Below are positions 1 through 11,800 of a DNA stretch of 64,000 nucleotides, piece by piece; the stretch's first letter is position 1, and the number at the start of each line of letters is the position of its first letter. The translations under genes were made by a program, and so were the position numbers. The notes below the pieces were generated by a model that ran no database searches, was not told the DNA's origin, and saw nothing but the letters and a program-made list of their open reading frames with translations. Source of the DNA: Riptortus pedestris (lineage: Eukaryota > Arthropoda > Insecta > Hemiptera > Alydidae); assembly GCA_019009955.1 (NCBI GenBank), contig CM032228.1:257965001-258029000 (forward strand), written 5' to 3'.

Positions 1-725
1 CTCTTGATATGGCACACCACACAGTTACGCGTTCAGAATGGAGTGGCTTCTGATGAAGTTGACGTGGGTTGTTAGCACTCCAATAACGCATGTTTTGTTT
101 GTTCACACAACCAGAAATGTGAAAGTGAGCTTCATCACTGAAAAACACGAGCGTGTCGTGAGGCAGGTTTTCACCGAGTGCTTCACATGCATTTCGGCGG
201 GCATTAAAATCGGTTTCATTCAGCGCCTGCATTACAGCCATTATATACGGATGGAAATTAAGGTCTTGGTGTAGAATTCGTCTCACAGTGCGGCCAGATA
301 ACCCCAGACCAGCTGCGTGTTTCCACGCTGAACGCCGAGGAGATCGGACGAATGACTCTCTCAATCTTTCAATATTTTCTGGAGTTCTGGCCGTCTGATG
401 ACCTCCTGAACCGGTTTTAGTACACTTCCACTCTCTCTGAATGTGTTCACCCACGAAACAATCGATTGCCGTCCAGGCACCGGACCTGTAGGGTGAATAT
501 TAAACTGAGTACGGAAGGCACGTTGAGTGGCGATAATTGAACGACCGTTAGAAAAATAAGCTTCGCAGGCAAACGCACGCTGCTGCTTCGTCCAATGCAT
601 GATGGCGACTGAAGAGGAAAGAAACAAAACTTCCCCTCTCCAATGACATTGGACTCGCCTATGTCCCCCCACTCCTCATGACAAGGCGACCGTTACAAAT
701 CAGCAAGTTTCTGTGCCGCACCCTA
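1..725 (-). pseudogene. Tc1/mariner-superfamily transposase, 5' part, frameshifted
   Basis: Read on the minus strand. A likely start lies near 600 (MHWTKQQRAF), followed by a helix-turn-helix region (PGRQSIVSWVNTFRESG) typical of insect transposases annotated with a DUF4817-type N-terminus. The frame breaks near 415-425; a second frame then runs on to the window edge with a second HTH (HAAGLGLSGRTVRRILHQDL) and the first catalytic aspartate of the DDE domain (VFFSDEAHFH). It is cut by position 1, so the other two catalytic acidic residues are not visible. The 5' end of the element is probably near 720-730 (AGGGTGCGGCACAGAAAC on the minus strand). The single frameshift makes this copy non-coding. 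Family assignment is by motif recognition only. Confidence 0.8.
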
Positions 726-1140
726 TATTTGTTCGAATGCTATCAAATTTTATATGTTAAAAGTTTCATGTGTACTAAAGATAGAGTTCATTAACAGCTA
801 TCATATTTGTCAATACATACATTAGCCCAGGACTAGTGAGGGTTTAGAAGAAAATTAATTCACAAATTGTCGAAAAATATTTCCCCGTTATGTGTTGGGT
901 CGAAAATGATATAGAGCCAATCTTGTTAAACAATTGTTCTATACTTTTTTCGTAACTCAAATATTAAGTGAGTTACTCTTACTTTCTTGTTTTCAGCGTT
1001 CAATGTAGCTCCATTTCTTCTCGTCGAATTTTTAATTAGAAATAGAGAATTTGTGATGAGATGAGATCATTACCGGCAGATGGGAAATCTGCTTAGTTTA
1101 TGCAGCTCCTGCATCATGAGACTTTTTTTCATATCTATAT
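726..1140. repeat. Dispersed repeat family C, fragment
   Basis: No gene is seen here. The stretch holds the family signature of a GATGAGATGAGATCA-like segment followed by GGGAAATCTGCTTAG and a CAGCTCCTGC-like segment. The same signature recurs near 12.5, 38.3, 44.2, 47.5, 48.1 and 58.9 kb in both orientations. It is not assigned to a known superfamily. Confidence 0.45.
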
Positions 1141-1209
1141 TAGTGATTTATGAAAGATACTTGTTAAAGGGGAAAATGATGAAGTTGATTTGTTTCTGTT
1201 TTATTTCAG

Positions 1210-1257
1210 GTTACAGAAAATTGTAGATACTCAAACCGATAATGAAATATGCTCACA
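1210..1257 (+). CDS. Gene 1 micro-exon a (TQTD motif)
   Basis: A 48-nt exon between TTATTTCAG and GTGAGTATT. It is phase 2 at both ends and reads LQKIVDTQTDNEICS with split end codons. It is homologous to exons b and c in both coding and flanking intron sequence. The other two frames contain stops. Confidence 0.7.
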
Positions 1258-3503
1258 GTGAGTATTATCGAATATTTAGTTATAATTTCTATAATATAAT
1301 ATGTGATTTCATATCTCTAAAAAGTTTCCTATTTTTTGAAATAAATGAACATAGGTGAGCTCTTTTGAAACTAATCATTCCCAATCATTGAAATTTTTGA
1401 ATAAAACCGAATCTTTAAAATTTCTTTGTTCGCCTTTTATTATTTTAGTATTATTTTAAATAATGTATGATTCGTGGTCTAAAAATTATATTTTCTATTG
1501 CCCTAATGTGAATACATTTGTGGCTTAACCATTGTGTATGTTATCCACAAACCAAACAAATGAACTTGGTTAATTGCATCCAAATTAATGGTAGATCCCA
1601 AAAAATGGCCGAAATCATTTTATGTGTCGAAACATTAAAACAAATGTTAATGGCTTTTACAGAGGGTTATATTATTTTCATATTTTAGTATAATTTTTAG
1701 TGAATTAATTAAAAATTATTTTGTGAAGAAAAAATATCGAAGCTTATTTGTTTCTATTTATTTTTTTAGGTTACAGAATACTATACCTACTCAAACTGAT
1801 ATTGAAAAATCTACTAAGTGAGTATTATTACAACAATCTCTTTTTAATATACTAAATGTTAAGAACCTCGATCCAAAAATCTAACAACTCATACATCAGT
1901 CGCTCACAAACACAACCTCAAAAATAAAATTCGTAAGAGATATCTCACAACCATTCCCATTAGCAGTGATGTACTTCAAGGCGACTGCAGAATGGGAGGC
2001 ACAACTGAAAACTCTGAAACGAGTGGACAAATATCACAATAGGAAAATAAATGAAACATGTCATCACTCATTTAGCTTTTGCTGACGACCTCACCTTCTT
2101 TCCTGAGAACTAAAAGACAGTGATACAACAAACTAAAATCCTCAAAGAATGTACTGAAAAAGTTGGACAACAATCTCCTTCCACAAAAGCAAATTTATAG
2201 CCGACAAACGTGTTAAAACATAAAAATTAAATACAAAATATGAGGTGGAAACTCTGTAGACCAGTGAGACCCTCTATCTTAATTACAAATGTGATATTGA
2301 TAAGATAAAGAAAGCTGAAAGGGTAATTTTCAGAAAAATCCTCAGTCCAAATCATAACAGAAGGTTTTAGATTGCATTCACACACAGTTACTCAAAAGTA
2401 CTCCAACATTGAGACTGCAATTTTAGACACATGATGAGACTAGGCGACAGTCGACTAACCAAGAAAATCCTAGTACATTCCCTTGAACTGAGATGCTCAA
2501 TGGACCAAACAAGTCGAATTGAGCTAGAAGAAACCAACATAAAAATAGAAGATTGCAAAAAAAAAATACAGTATAAAATCGACTACTTGGAAGTTAGATC
2601 TGAAATGAAGCCCCGACACAACAGGTAAATGTACAGTTATGCCGTCGAATATAGTGACAAAATGAACAAGTATTGGGACAATAAAAAGAAAAACAGACCA
2701 TGAAATGCTAGTGCTAGTGATCCTTAACAGGGTTAAACTCATAAATAGATAAAATCGAATAAAAATAATATTAATATATGTGCAAATAAACGTGAATAAA
2801 TATCAACTCTTTATACAGAAAACTCAGTATTAATTTATTAATTGCAATAAATATAGAGATCTCAGGTTAAGAAGTGGTTAAACAGATGGCAATATTTTGT
2901 TAACAAAAAATATTTAAATTATAAATATTGATATAAACAAAAGTAATACAGATACAACAATGCCAACTTCTTTAAATGAGAGCATTCATTTACAATTATG
3001 TCAGATCTGGACTTGTAAGGGAGAGCTTGAGAAGCAAGTATAGTCTTAAAATGTGATGTATGCTTCTTCAATTCTTCCCCTGAGATGAGAGACAGAGACC
3101 ATAAAAGAAAAATAATAAGAAGAGACAAGAGAGAGGATGTGTCAGGCAATGTTCCCGCACGACAGGTATTCAGACCAAGAGCATTCTTCCAGCAGCAGTT
3201 TGTTTCTACCTTTCACTTCCTTCAAATAAGACGTGCTTTGTGAATATTTGATTTCTTTTCAAATATTGTTTGTTCATCACACGAACAATAAACTCATCCA
3301 GTAGACACATCATTTCTTCCTATTTAAATTTTATATTTCACATCCAATGTGTAAATCATCATACTGTTGGAAATGGGTAATTCTCGCAACTTCATTTGCC
3401 ACGATCTTTTTAAAAAGTTTATAATGATTGCCATTTATTGTACCCTTTTCAATGAATAATATTGCTCTGAACATTGTACATGTTACAATATATATATATA
3501 TAC

Positions 3504-3550
<47 letters not shown>

Positions 3551-5780
3551 CATTTTTAAAACAGTAGGGGCCATAATAATCATACTTATGGATAGCATTT
3601 TTTATTTTAAACTGTGTAAGAATAATTTTTTTTTAGTGCAATAATAGCTATTGCATTTATTTAATAACCATTATTAAAAATGCTCTATTGTGTTCCTTAA
3701 GAAGAAACTTTGTATTCATAGTTGTAAATACATGTGTTCTTAACGAAAAATGACGTAACTCCTCCATGAAGTGCATTTTTACAGGAAACCCAAAAGAAGA
3801 AACAAATTAATTTGAAATACTAACAGCAAAAATTAATTAATGTAACTGTAAATAATGACAAGGGTGTATGTATAGCCCATATTCTTTACTTTTATATCGA
3901 CATATTTGGAATAAATCATTATTAACTTTTAACCTTGATTTTCAACCCTTAATCAATTACATCAATGTTCCTTGTTTTATAACGCAGAACTTACTAACAT
4001 TTTATTTCTTGTGTATTGTTCCACCATAAGCTTTAAGGCTTTGGGGATATCATTAAACATTTAAACTCGATTAGTCACAAAATTGCAGTTACGTCTAATT
4101 TACTTTTCAGGGAAAAATAAATAACTCTGAAAAATGTTATGTAACCATGACTTAATTTAAATTAAGATAAATGAGGTGGGGGAAGTGCAGTAACATATAA
4201 CCTTCTCACTAATCCGAATTATTTAGAACTATCATATAAGTCTAAAAAGCAACATAATTTGTCATAATCAAACAAAGTTTAATGAGTACTTTTCCATTGG
4301 TTAATACCACCATTTAATAACTCTGCCTAAAGTAATATTTTGTAGGAAAGCGAACAAGAAACTAATTTTTGTAATTTGTATTTCCAACCACCTTTACAAT
4401 TTACTTCTTTGTAAAAATATTAGTGTAGTCAAATGGCTTATCAGGCTATCCTAAAATACAAATATTAAAGTCATTCAATTTGATTCAATGAGAAAAACTG
4501 TTTAATTGTCGACTCGAGTCATTCATTTCTGAGCATTAATGTATTAGAGCTGAAAATGCCATATGTTCAATCATTTAACAGAAGTTTGCTATAAATAATT
4601 ATAAATAATTTATAATAAGTTTATTATAAATAATTTATGTTCTAGGTACTTTTTTTTGTAGACAAATCAACAGGAAAGAAATATTGTGATTTTTCCACTC
4701 ATCCATTTCTGTGCAACCCTAAAATAATAATATAGTAATAATAATATAAATAATATAAAATATAATCTAGGAGGTGCTAATGGTAAATAACATCCCCTTC
4801 TCACGAATCGTCTTATTTCGAGCTGAAATATAGAATATTGTTCTTAACAAATCTTTTTTGATGAGATTTATTTAAATATGTTCTGTTAACCCCCACCCCT
4901 CTCTGTCCTTTGTTCTTGGATTATTAAAATTAGAGTGATAAAAATTATTCTGGTTCATTATAAATTACAGTACTAGATATAATAAATAGTTTTCAATAAA
5001 ATTAATATATTATATTCTGATAAATTTGAGTGATTGCTTTTCTTTTTGGTCAAGAATATTTCTATCTATCCATTCAGCTCTAAGAGGTTGGCAGACCTGT
5101 TTGTTTACAATTCAGACACTCCCTGTTATGGAGATTATTAAAATGTAAATTGACTGAATCGTTTCTCATTATTGTTTGAATTTATTCACTTAATATTCAC
5201 GGTGGTGTTAAGTATTACCTATCTATTTTATCTATTTTAAAACTTCGCATAGAAAATCTGGTTTGTTTACTCAGCCCCTGCGTGACGGACTTTTATTTCC
5301 CGAGACCATTATTATTATGATTGTTTTTACATTTGATTATAATTTTATTATCGAATTAATTATGGAAAAATATTGAAGTTTATTTGTTTTTTAGGTTACT
5401 GAAAAATGTTGCTACTCAAACTGATGAGTAAGTATTATTATAGAACATAGAGTTATAATATTGTTATTAGAATACCTGTAGTATAATACATTTTATCATT
5501 TTTTCGAACTGAAAAGTTTTTTATTAGTAAAACTAATAAAAATAGAGGAGTGCTTTGGAAAAGTGAAAGACATCATTGAAAGAAAAAAATACATATGACC
5601 AAGTCTAACTCATTTGTACTTTTTTCTTTTACACGTTATTAATTTAGCTTGTTATATTAGCAGAGATCCTGAAGAAGGAATCAGCTATTGGAGTTGTAGT
5701 CATGACATGATTTGGAAAAAAGTTCTTCAAATATCTATCTATCCTATCTAGAAAATTACAAAAATGAGCTCTTTTCAAAA

Positions 5781-5847
<67 letters not shown>

Positions 5848-8800
5848 CTGTTAATCCTTTAGCAGCCGCAATTTGGGTTTAAATTGTTTACTTATATATA
5901 TATATTTTTTTTTTTAAATAAAATATTTGAAATGTTGTTATAGTAGTACTTCAATAATATATTTAATAACTGACAAAACATCCGATTCAATTTGAGGGGG
6001 GGGGGCTCCTAACCCCTTCAGCCATTAACTAACTTGGTATTTCCTTTTACACAAATCAAAAATATCATGTTTGCTAATGATTGAGCAAAACTCGTAGGGA
6101 CAACAGCATTGACGGACAAATACACAAGTGAACATGCATAAACACACTGAGGCATGCACATGTCATTCAATATGGACCTCGCTATTTCTCCTCCTAGCTA
6201 GGATCGACAGGCATCTCAAGACATGTTTCGAATATCACATCATGAATGCAATCTCTAAATAGTGCAATTATCCAAGGGAGATTTACTAAAATTGATATGA
6301 ACTTCGCAATGAATAATAATACATTTAGGTATAATTCTGTTCGAATTACTTTAGTTTTTAGTATAAAGTAATAACTTCTTCAATTATTAGTTAATATGTT
6401 TTATGTTGATTTATTAATTTTTTTTTTTGTTTTTAGTTTAAACAATGGAGGATCTTACACATTACCAGATGTCGTCCCTGAGGTAAAATTATTCAGTTAG
6501 GATTAACTTATTCTCTAGTTTTAAGTCATTTAACGTTGATGTAGTCAACACACTGACTCATCACTCATACTAATATTTTAGGTTTTCTAAGTAAACATTT
6601 TGAGTAATGGTTATTACTAATACAGTGTTAATCAGTACTCTTTAAGCAAAATAAAAAATAATCAAATATAAATTCAGAGTTGTATTCTAACACTATAACT
6701 AGCTAAGGTACCCGGAAATTATTTGAGGCTGAATGATGATGGTATTTTTTTTTTGGGCAAGGCTTAAACATGTACAACTACACTTCCCGTCTGGGCGTAT
6801 TGTTTTCCCATAAAGTTCAGGTAGGGGACTTACAGAATAAAAATTTTAGTTTTGAAGAATAAATAAAAATAAGTCCCTAATCAATCCCTCTCCACTTTTT
6901 GACATGCTGTGAATAATTCAAATCATAATTATGGATAGCATTTGTTGTAATTAAATATCATCTATAATGTATATACGTAGTAAGGTCCAAAAGTTTCCGG
7001 CCTGGGATAGAAGGAAAGGTGAAAGAAAAAAAACTGGTTTTACTGTTTTTCAATATATTCTCCTCTAAGTTCAATACACTTATAACAACGCTTTAGCAAC
7101 ATTTCTATACCATGAAAAAAAAATTTTTCTTCTTTGTTAAAAAAATGTTCTTCCACTGCTGCTTGGAGCTCTTCGTCGGTGTTAAATCGCCTTCCATGAA
7201 GGTCAGATTTTAATTTTGAGAAAAGGTAGAAATCACTAGCGGCCAAGTCTGGGCTGTAGGGTGGGTGAGAGATTTCTTGGAATCCACAGTCCTTCACAGC
7301 GACCTTGGAAATCAATGCTGTGTGGACAGGGGAATTGTCGTGAAGGAGGTGGATGCCTGGCGTGAAGGAGGCAGATGCCTGGCGTGAAGGAGGCGGATGC
7401 CTGGCGTGAAGGAGGCGGATGCCTGGCGTGAAGGAGGCGGATGCCTGGCGTGAAGGAGGGGGATGCCTGGCGTGAAGGAGGTGGATGCCTGGCGTGAAGG
7501 AGGTGGATGCCTGGCGTGAAGGAGGTGGATGCCTGGCGTGAAGGAGGTGGATGCCTGGCGTGAAGGAGGTGGATGCCTGGCTTGCAGGTGGCGGATGCGT
7601 GGCTTGAAGGAGGTGGATGCCTGGCGTGAAGGAGGCGGATGCCTGGCGTGAAGGAGGTGGATGCCTGGCGTGAAGGAGGGGGATGCCTGGCGTGTAGGAG
7701 GTGGATGCCTGGCTTGAAGGAGGCGGATGCCTGGCGTGAAGGAGGTGGATGCCTGGGGTGAATGCGGTGGATGCCTGGCGTGAAGGAGGGGGATGCCTGG
7801 CGTGAAGGAGGCGGATGCCTGGCGTGAAGGAGGCGGATGCCTGGCGTGAAGGAGGCGGATGCCTGGCGTGAAGGAGGCGGATGCCTGGCGTGAAGGAGGC
7901 GGATGCCTGGCGTGAAGGAGGCGGATTCCTGGCGTGAAGGAGGCGGATGCCTGGCGTGAAGGAGGCGGATGCCTGGCGTGAAGGAGGCGGATGCCTGGCG
8001 TGAAGGAGGCGGATGCCTGGCGTCTTCTAACTGGTGAAGTAGGGCTGCATAATACTCACCATTCATTGTGGTATTCCTTTCTTTAAAATCTATCAATAGT
8101 ATTTCTTTACAGTCCCAAAAAATTGTGGCCATTATCTTTTTTGTTGACTGCGTGACTTTCGCCTTTAAAGGAGGCGCTTCTCCTGGTCTTCTCCATTCCA
8201 TGGACTCTCTTTTGCTGAGTGGGTCATAATATAGAACCATTGTCTCATCCCCAGTTACAATTGAGTCCAAAAAATTCTTTGGGTCTGCATTATACTCGCG
8301 TAAAAATTCATTGCAGCAGTGAACTCGTTCCTGTTTTTGATGACCTGAAAGAATTTTTGGAATCCATATTGCCACTAACCTTGTTCATATGCAAATGTTC
8401 TTTGATGATCCTCAAAACACTTGTTTTTGAAAGCCCCAACCTCGCTGCTATTTCCTTGGTTTTCTGTCGTCGGTCAGCCAGCAATTTAGATTCCACAAGT
8501 TGGATTGTTTCAGAAGTGACAGCTTCCAGTGGGTGACCGAGACGTGGTCATCTTCTAGACTTTCTCTCCCTAACTTAAATAATTTTTCCCATTCTTTGAA
8601 GGAGGGCAAGCAGGACAGGCCGGAAACTTATGGACCTTACTACGTATTTCCTTTCAAAAACCAACCCATGTACTCATTGGATTATGTTTATATTAAAATC
8701 AGGATTTTTAAGGATCCGAAGGTAAATATTTGTAATAAAATAAATGGTTAGACCTGCCAGTATAAATGATACTGTTGTCATAGCTGTCGGTGGAGAGCGT

Positions 8801-11800
8801 TGTTCCTGGCTGATGACCGAATATAGCTGGCATTGATGCAATGGCAGTACAACTTTTGCCAGACAATGAAGATGGTGCCTTCACATCTAGAGCACAATGC
8901 CAGACATACTCCATCATCAGCCAGTGGTGACTGTCTTCACTGACAGATATTTGTAATAATTTTATTCAAATCGACTTAATAATTCATTTATGATTATAGA
9001 TTAATTGTTTGCATTTCAGCTCTGCACCACATTTAAAAATGAAGGATTGTTGACTTTGTCAGGGCTGGATAAAAGAGAAAGAAAGGCAGTAAAAAAATTT
9101 GTAGAGGAAATTGGGTACACGTATAGCCAGGAAGTGGGCAGGTGCGATATCCACATTGTCGGAGACGAAACCTTCTTGCAAACAGCCCACTATCTTGCCG
9201 CTATTCTCTCGAGGGCATTTATTGTCCCTAAGTCGTGGATAGCTGACTATTATAGGAATGGCAAAACACTTCAGAACATTGTAAGCTCCCTTTATTTATC
9301 TTATTATTTTTCATTTTCTTAGCAGATTTACCTTGAAGGAAATTGACTATTGCCTACCCAGGACAAAACGAAAATGAGGTCTGTCAAATTTTGTATATAA
9401 ATTGTAATAATTTCAATAAAATCAAAATAAAAAAAAAATGAAAATAATAATATATGCGAAGAACATATCTGTGAATTAGTATCAACTCTTTATGGAGAAA
9501 ACACAGTACTTATTTATAAAAAATAAATCTATACATATCTGACGTTAACAAATGGGTAAACAGACGGTGATATTTTGTTAACAAAAATATTTAACCTTCC
9601 GTCGGGTGGATATGAGCTAAGAGCCGAGGGAAAGAGGTGGGCCGCCTGTTCCTGTCTGCATCATTCCCCTCCTAGCTTCCTGATCCGTGTTCATCCTTAC
9701 AATCCCCTACTTGATGGGCCGCCTGTTCCTGTCTGCATCATTCCCCTCCTAGCTTCCTGATCCGTGTTCATCCTTACAATCCCCTACTTGATGGGCCGCC
9801 TGTTCCTGTCTGCATCATTCCCCTCCTAGCTTCCTGATCCGTGTTCATCCTTACAGTCCCCTACTTGATGGGCCGCCTGTTCCTGTCTGCATCATTCCCC
9901 TCCTAGCTTCCTGATCCGTGTTCATCCTTACAATCCCCTACTTGATGGGCCGCCTGTTCCTGTCTGCATCATTCCCCTCCTAGCTTCCTGATCCGTGTTC
10001 ATCCTTACAGTCCCCTACTTGATGGGCCGCCTGTTCCTGTCTGCATCATTCCCCTCCTAGCTTCCTGATCCGTGTTCATCCTTACAGTCCCCTACTTGAT
10101 GGGCCGCCTGTTCCTGTCTGCATCATTCCCCTCCTAGCTTCCTGATCCGTGTTCATCCTTACAATCCCCTACTTGATGGGCCGCCTGTTCCTGTCTGCAT
10201 CATTCCCCTCCTAGCTTCCTGATCCGTGTTCATCCTTACAGTCCCCTACTTGATGGGCCGCCTGTTCCTGTCTGCATCATTCCCCTCCTAGCTTCCTGAT
10301 CCGTGTTCATCCTTACAATCCCCTACTTGATGGGCCGCCTGTTCCTGTCTGCATCATTCCCCTCCTAGCTTCCTGATCCGTGTTCATCCTTACAATCCCC
10401 TACTTGATGGGCCGCCTGTTCCTGTCTGCATCATTCCCCTCCTAGCTTCCTGATCCGTGTTCATCCTTACAATCCCCTACTTGATGGGCCGCCTGTTCCT
10501 GTCTGCATCATTCCCCTCCTAGCTTCCTGATCCGTGTTCATCCTTACAGTCCCCTACTTGATGGGCCGCCTGTTCCTGTCTGCATCATTCCCCTCCTAGC
10601 TTCCTGATCCGTGTTCATCCTTACAATCCCCTACTTGATGGGCCGCCTGTTCCTGTCTGCATCATTCCCCTCCTAGCTTCCTGATCCGTGTTCATCCTTA
10701 CAATCCCCTACTTGATGGGCCGCCTGTTCCTGTCTGCATCATTCCCCTCCTAGCTTCCTGATCCGTGTTCATCCTTACAATCCCCTACTTGATGGGCCGC
10801 CTGTTCCTGTCTGCATCATTCCCCTCCTAGCTTCCTGATCCGTGTTCATCCTTACAATCCCCTCCTAGCTTCCTGATCCGTGTTCATCCTTACAGTCCCC
10901 TACTTGATGGGCCGCCTGTTCCTGTCTGCATCATTCCCCTCCTAGCTTCCTGATCCGTGTTCATCCTTACAATCCCCTACTTGATGGGCCGCCTGTTCCT
11001 GTCTGCATCATTCCCCTCCTAGCTTCCTGATCCGTGTTCATCCTTACAATCCCCTACTTGATGGGCCGCCTGTTCCTGTCTGCATCATTCCCCTCCTAGC
11101 TTCCTGATCCGTGTTCATCCTTACAATCCCCTACTTGATGGGCCGCCTGTTCCTGTCTGCATCATTCCCCTCCTAGCTTCCTGATCCGTGTTCATCCTTA
11201 CAGTCCCCTACTTGATGGGCCGCCTGTTCCTGTCTGCATCATTCCCCTCCTAGTTTCCTGATCCGTGTTCATCCTTACAATCCCCTATTTTTGTCTATTG
11301 TCATCCTTCATTCTCCTCGTCTGGCCATAGGTTGCTTCTCAACACGATGCCACCCGATTATCTCTTAATTTCTAAGGTGAGTTTTTTTCAAGATATAATA
11401 CACTTCTATTACACTTGTTCATTTTATTAAAAAGATTCCTATTTTGTTCAGAAGTTCGTTGATGTCATGATAAATAAGTGCTATTCTAACTCAGGGCTCG
11501 CAGGTCACATGCACCTAATCAATTTTACTTATTTTTGTTTAAGCTTCATTCTTTTTAATAAAGTCATTATTGTACCTTCTAAATGATATATTTGCGTTCG
11601 TTAGATCCTAGCGAACAGTGTCCTACTCACATTTCAAATTAAAATTGATTAGGTTGGGAGTGGCGGGTTTAAAATTTTAATTTTTAATATTTAATATAGT
11701 GAGTGGGTGGCCTCTCAGGCTGGTTCCGCCCAAATGACGGTTAAATTAATAGTATTGATATAACAATAGTAATGTAGATAAAAAAATAATCTATTATTGT

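Larger units (their letters stand above)
6976..8644 (-). mobile_element. mariner DD34D element with complete terminal inverted repeats
   Basis: The left end begins CGTAGTAAGGTCC and the right end is its inverse; inverted similarity continues for about 28 bp with one mismatch (AAAAGTTTCCGGCCTG against ATAAGTTTCCGGCCTG). TA duplications flank it at 6974-6975 and 8645-8646. About 685 bp of its 1.67 kb is a 22-bp minisatellite. It sits in the intron of gene 1 between exons d and e. Confidence 0.9.

Noticed and set aside
7236..8375. A 379-codon frame with repeats of ARHPPPSRQASASF
   Set aside because: It is the mariner transposase frame running into the 22-bp minisatellite and leaving it in the wrong register, not a proline-rich gene.
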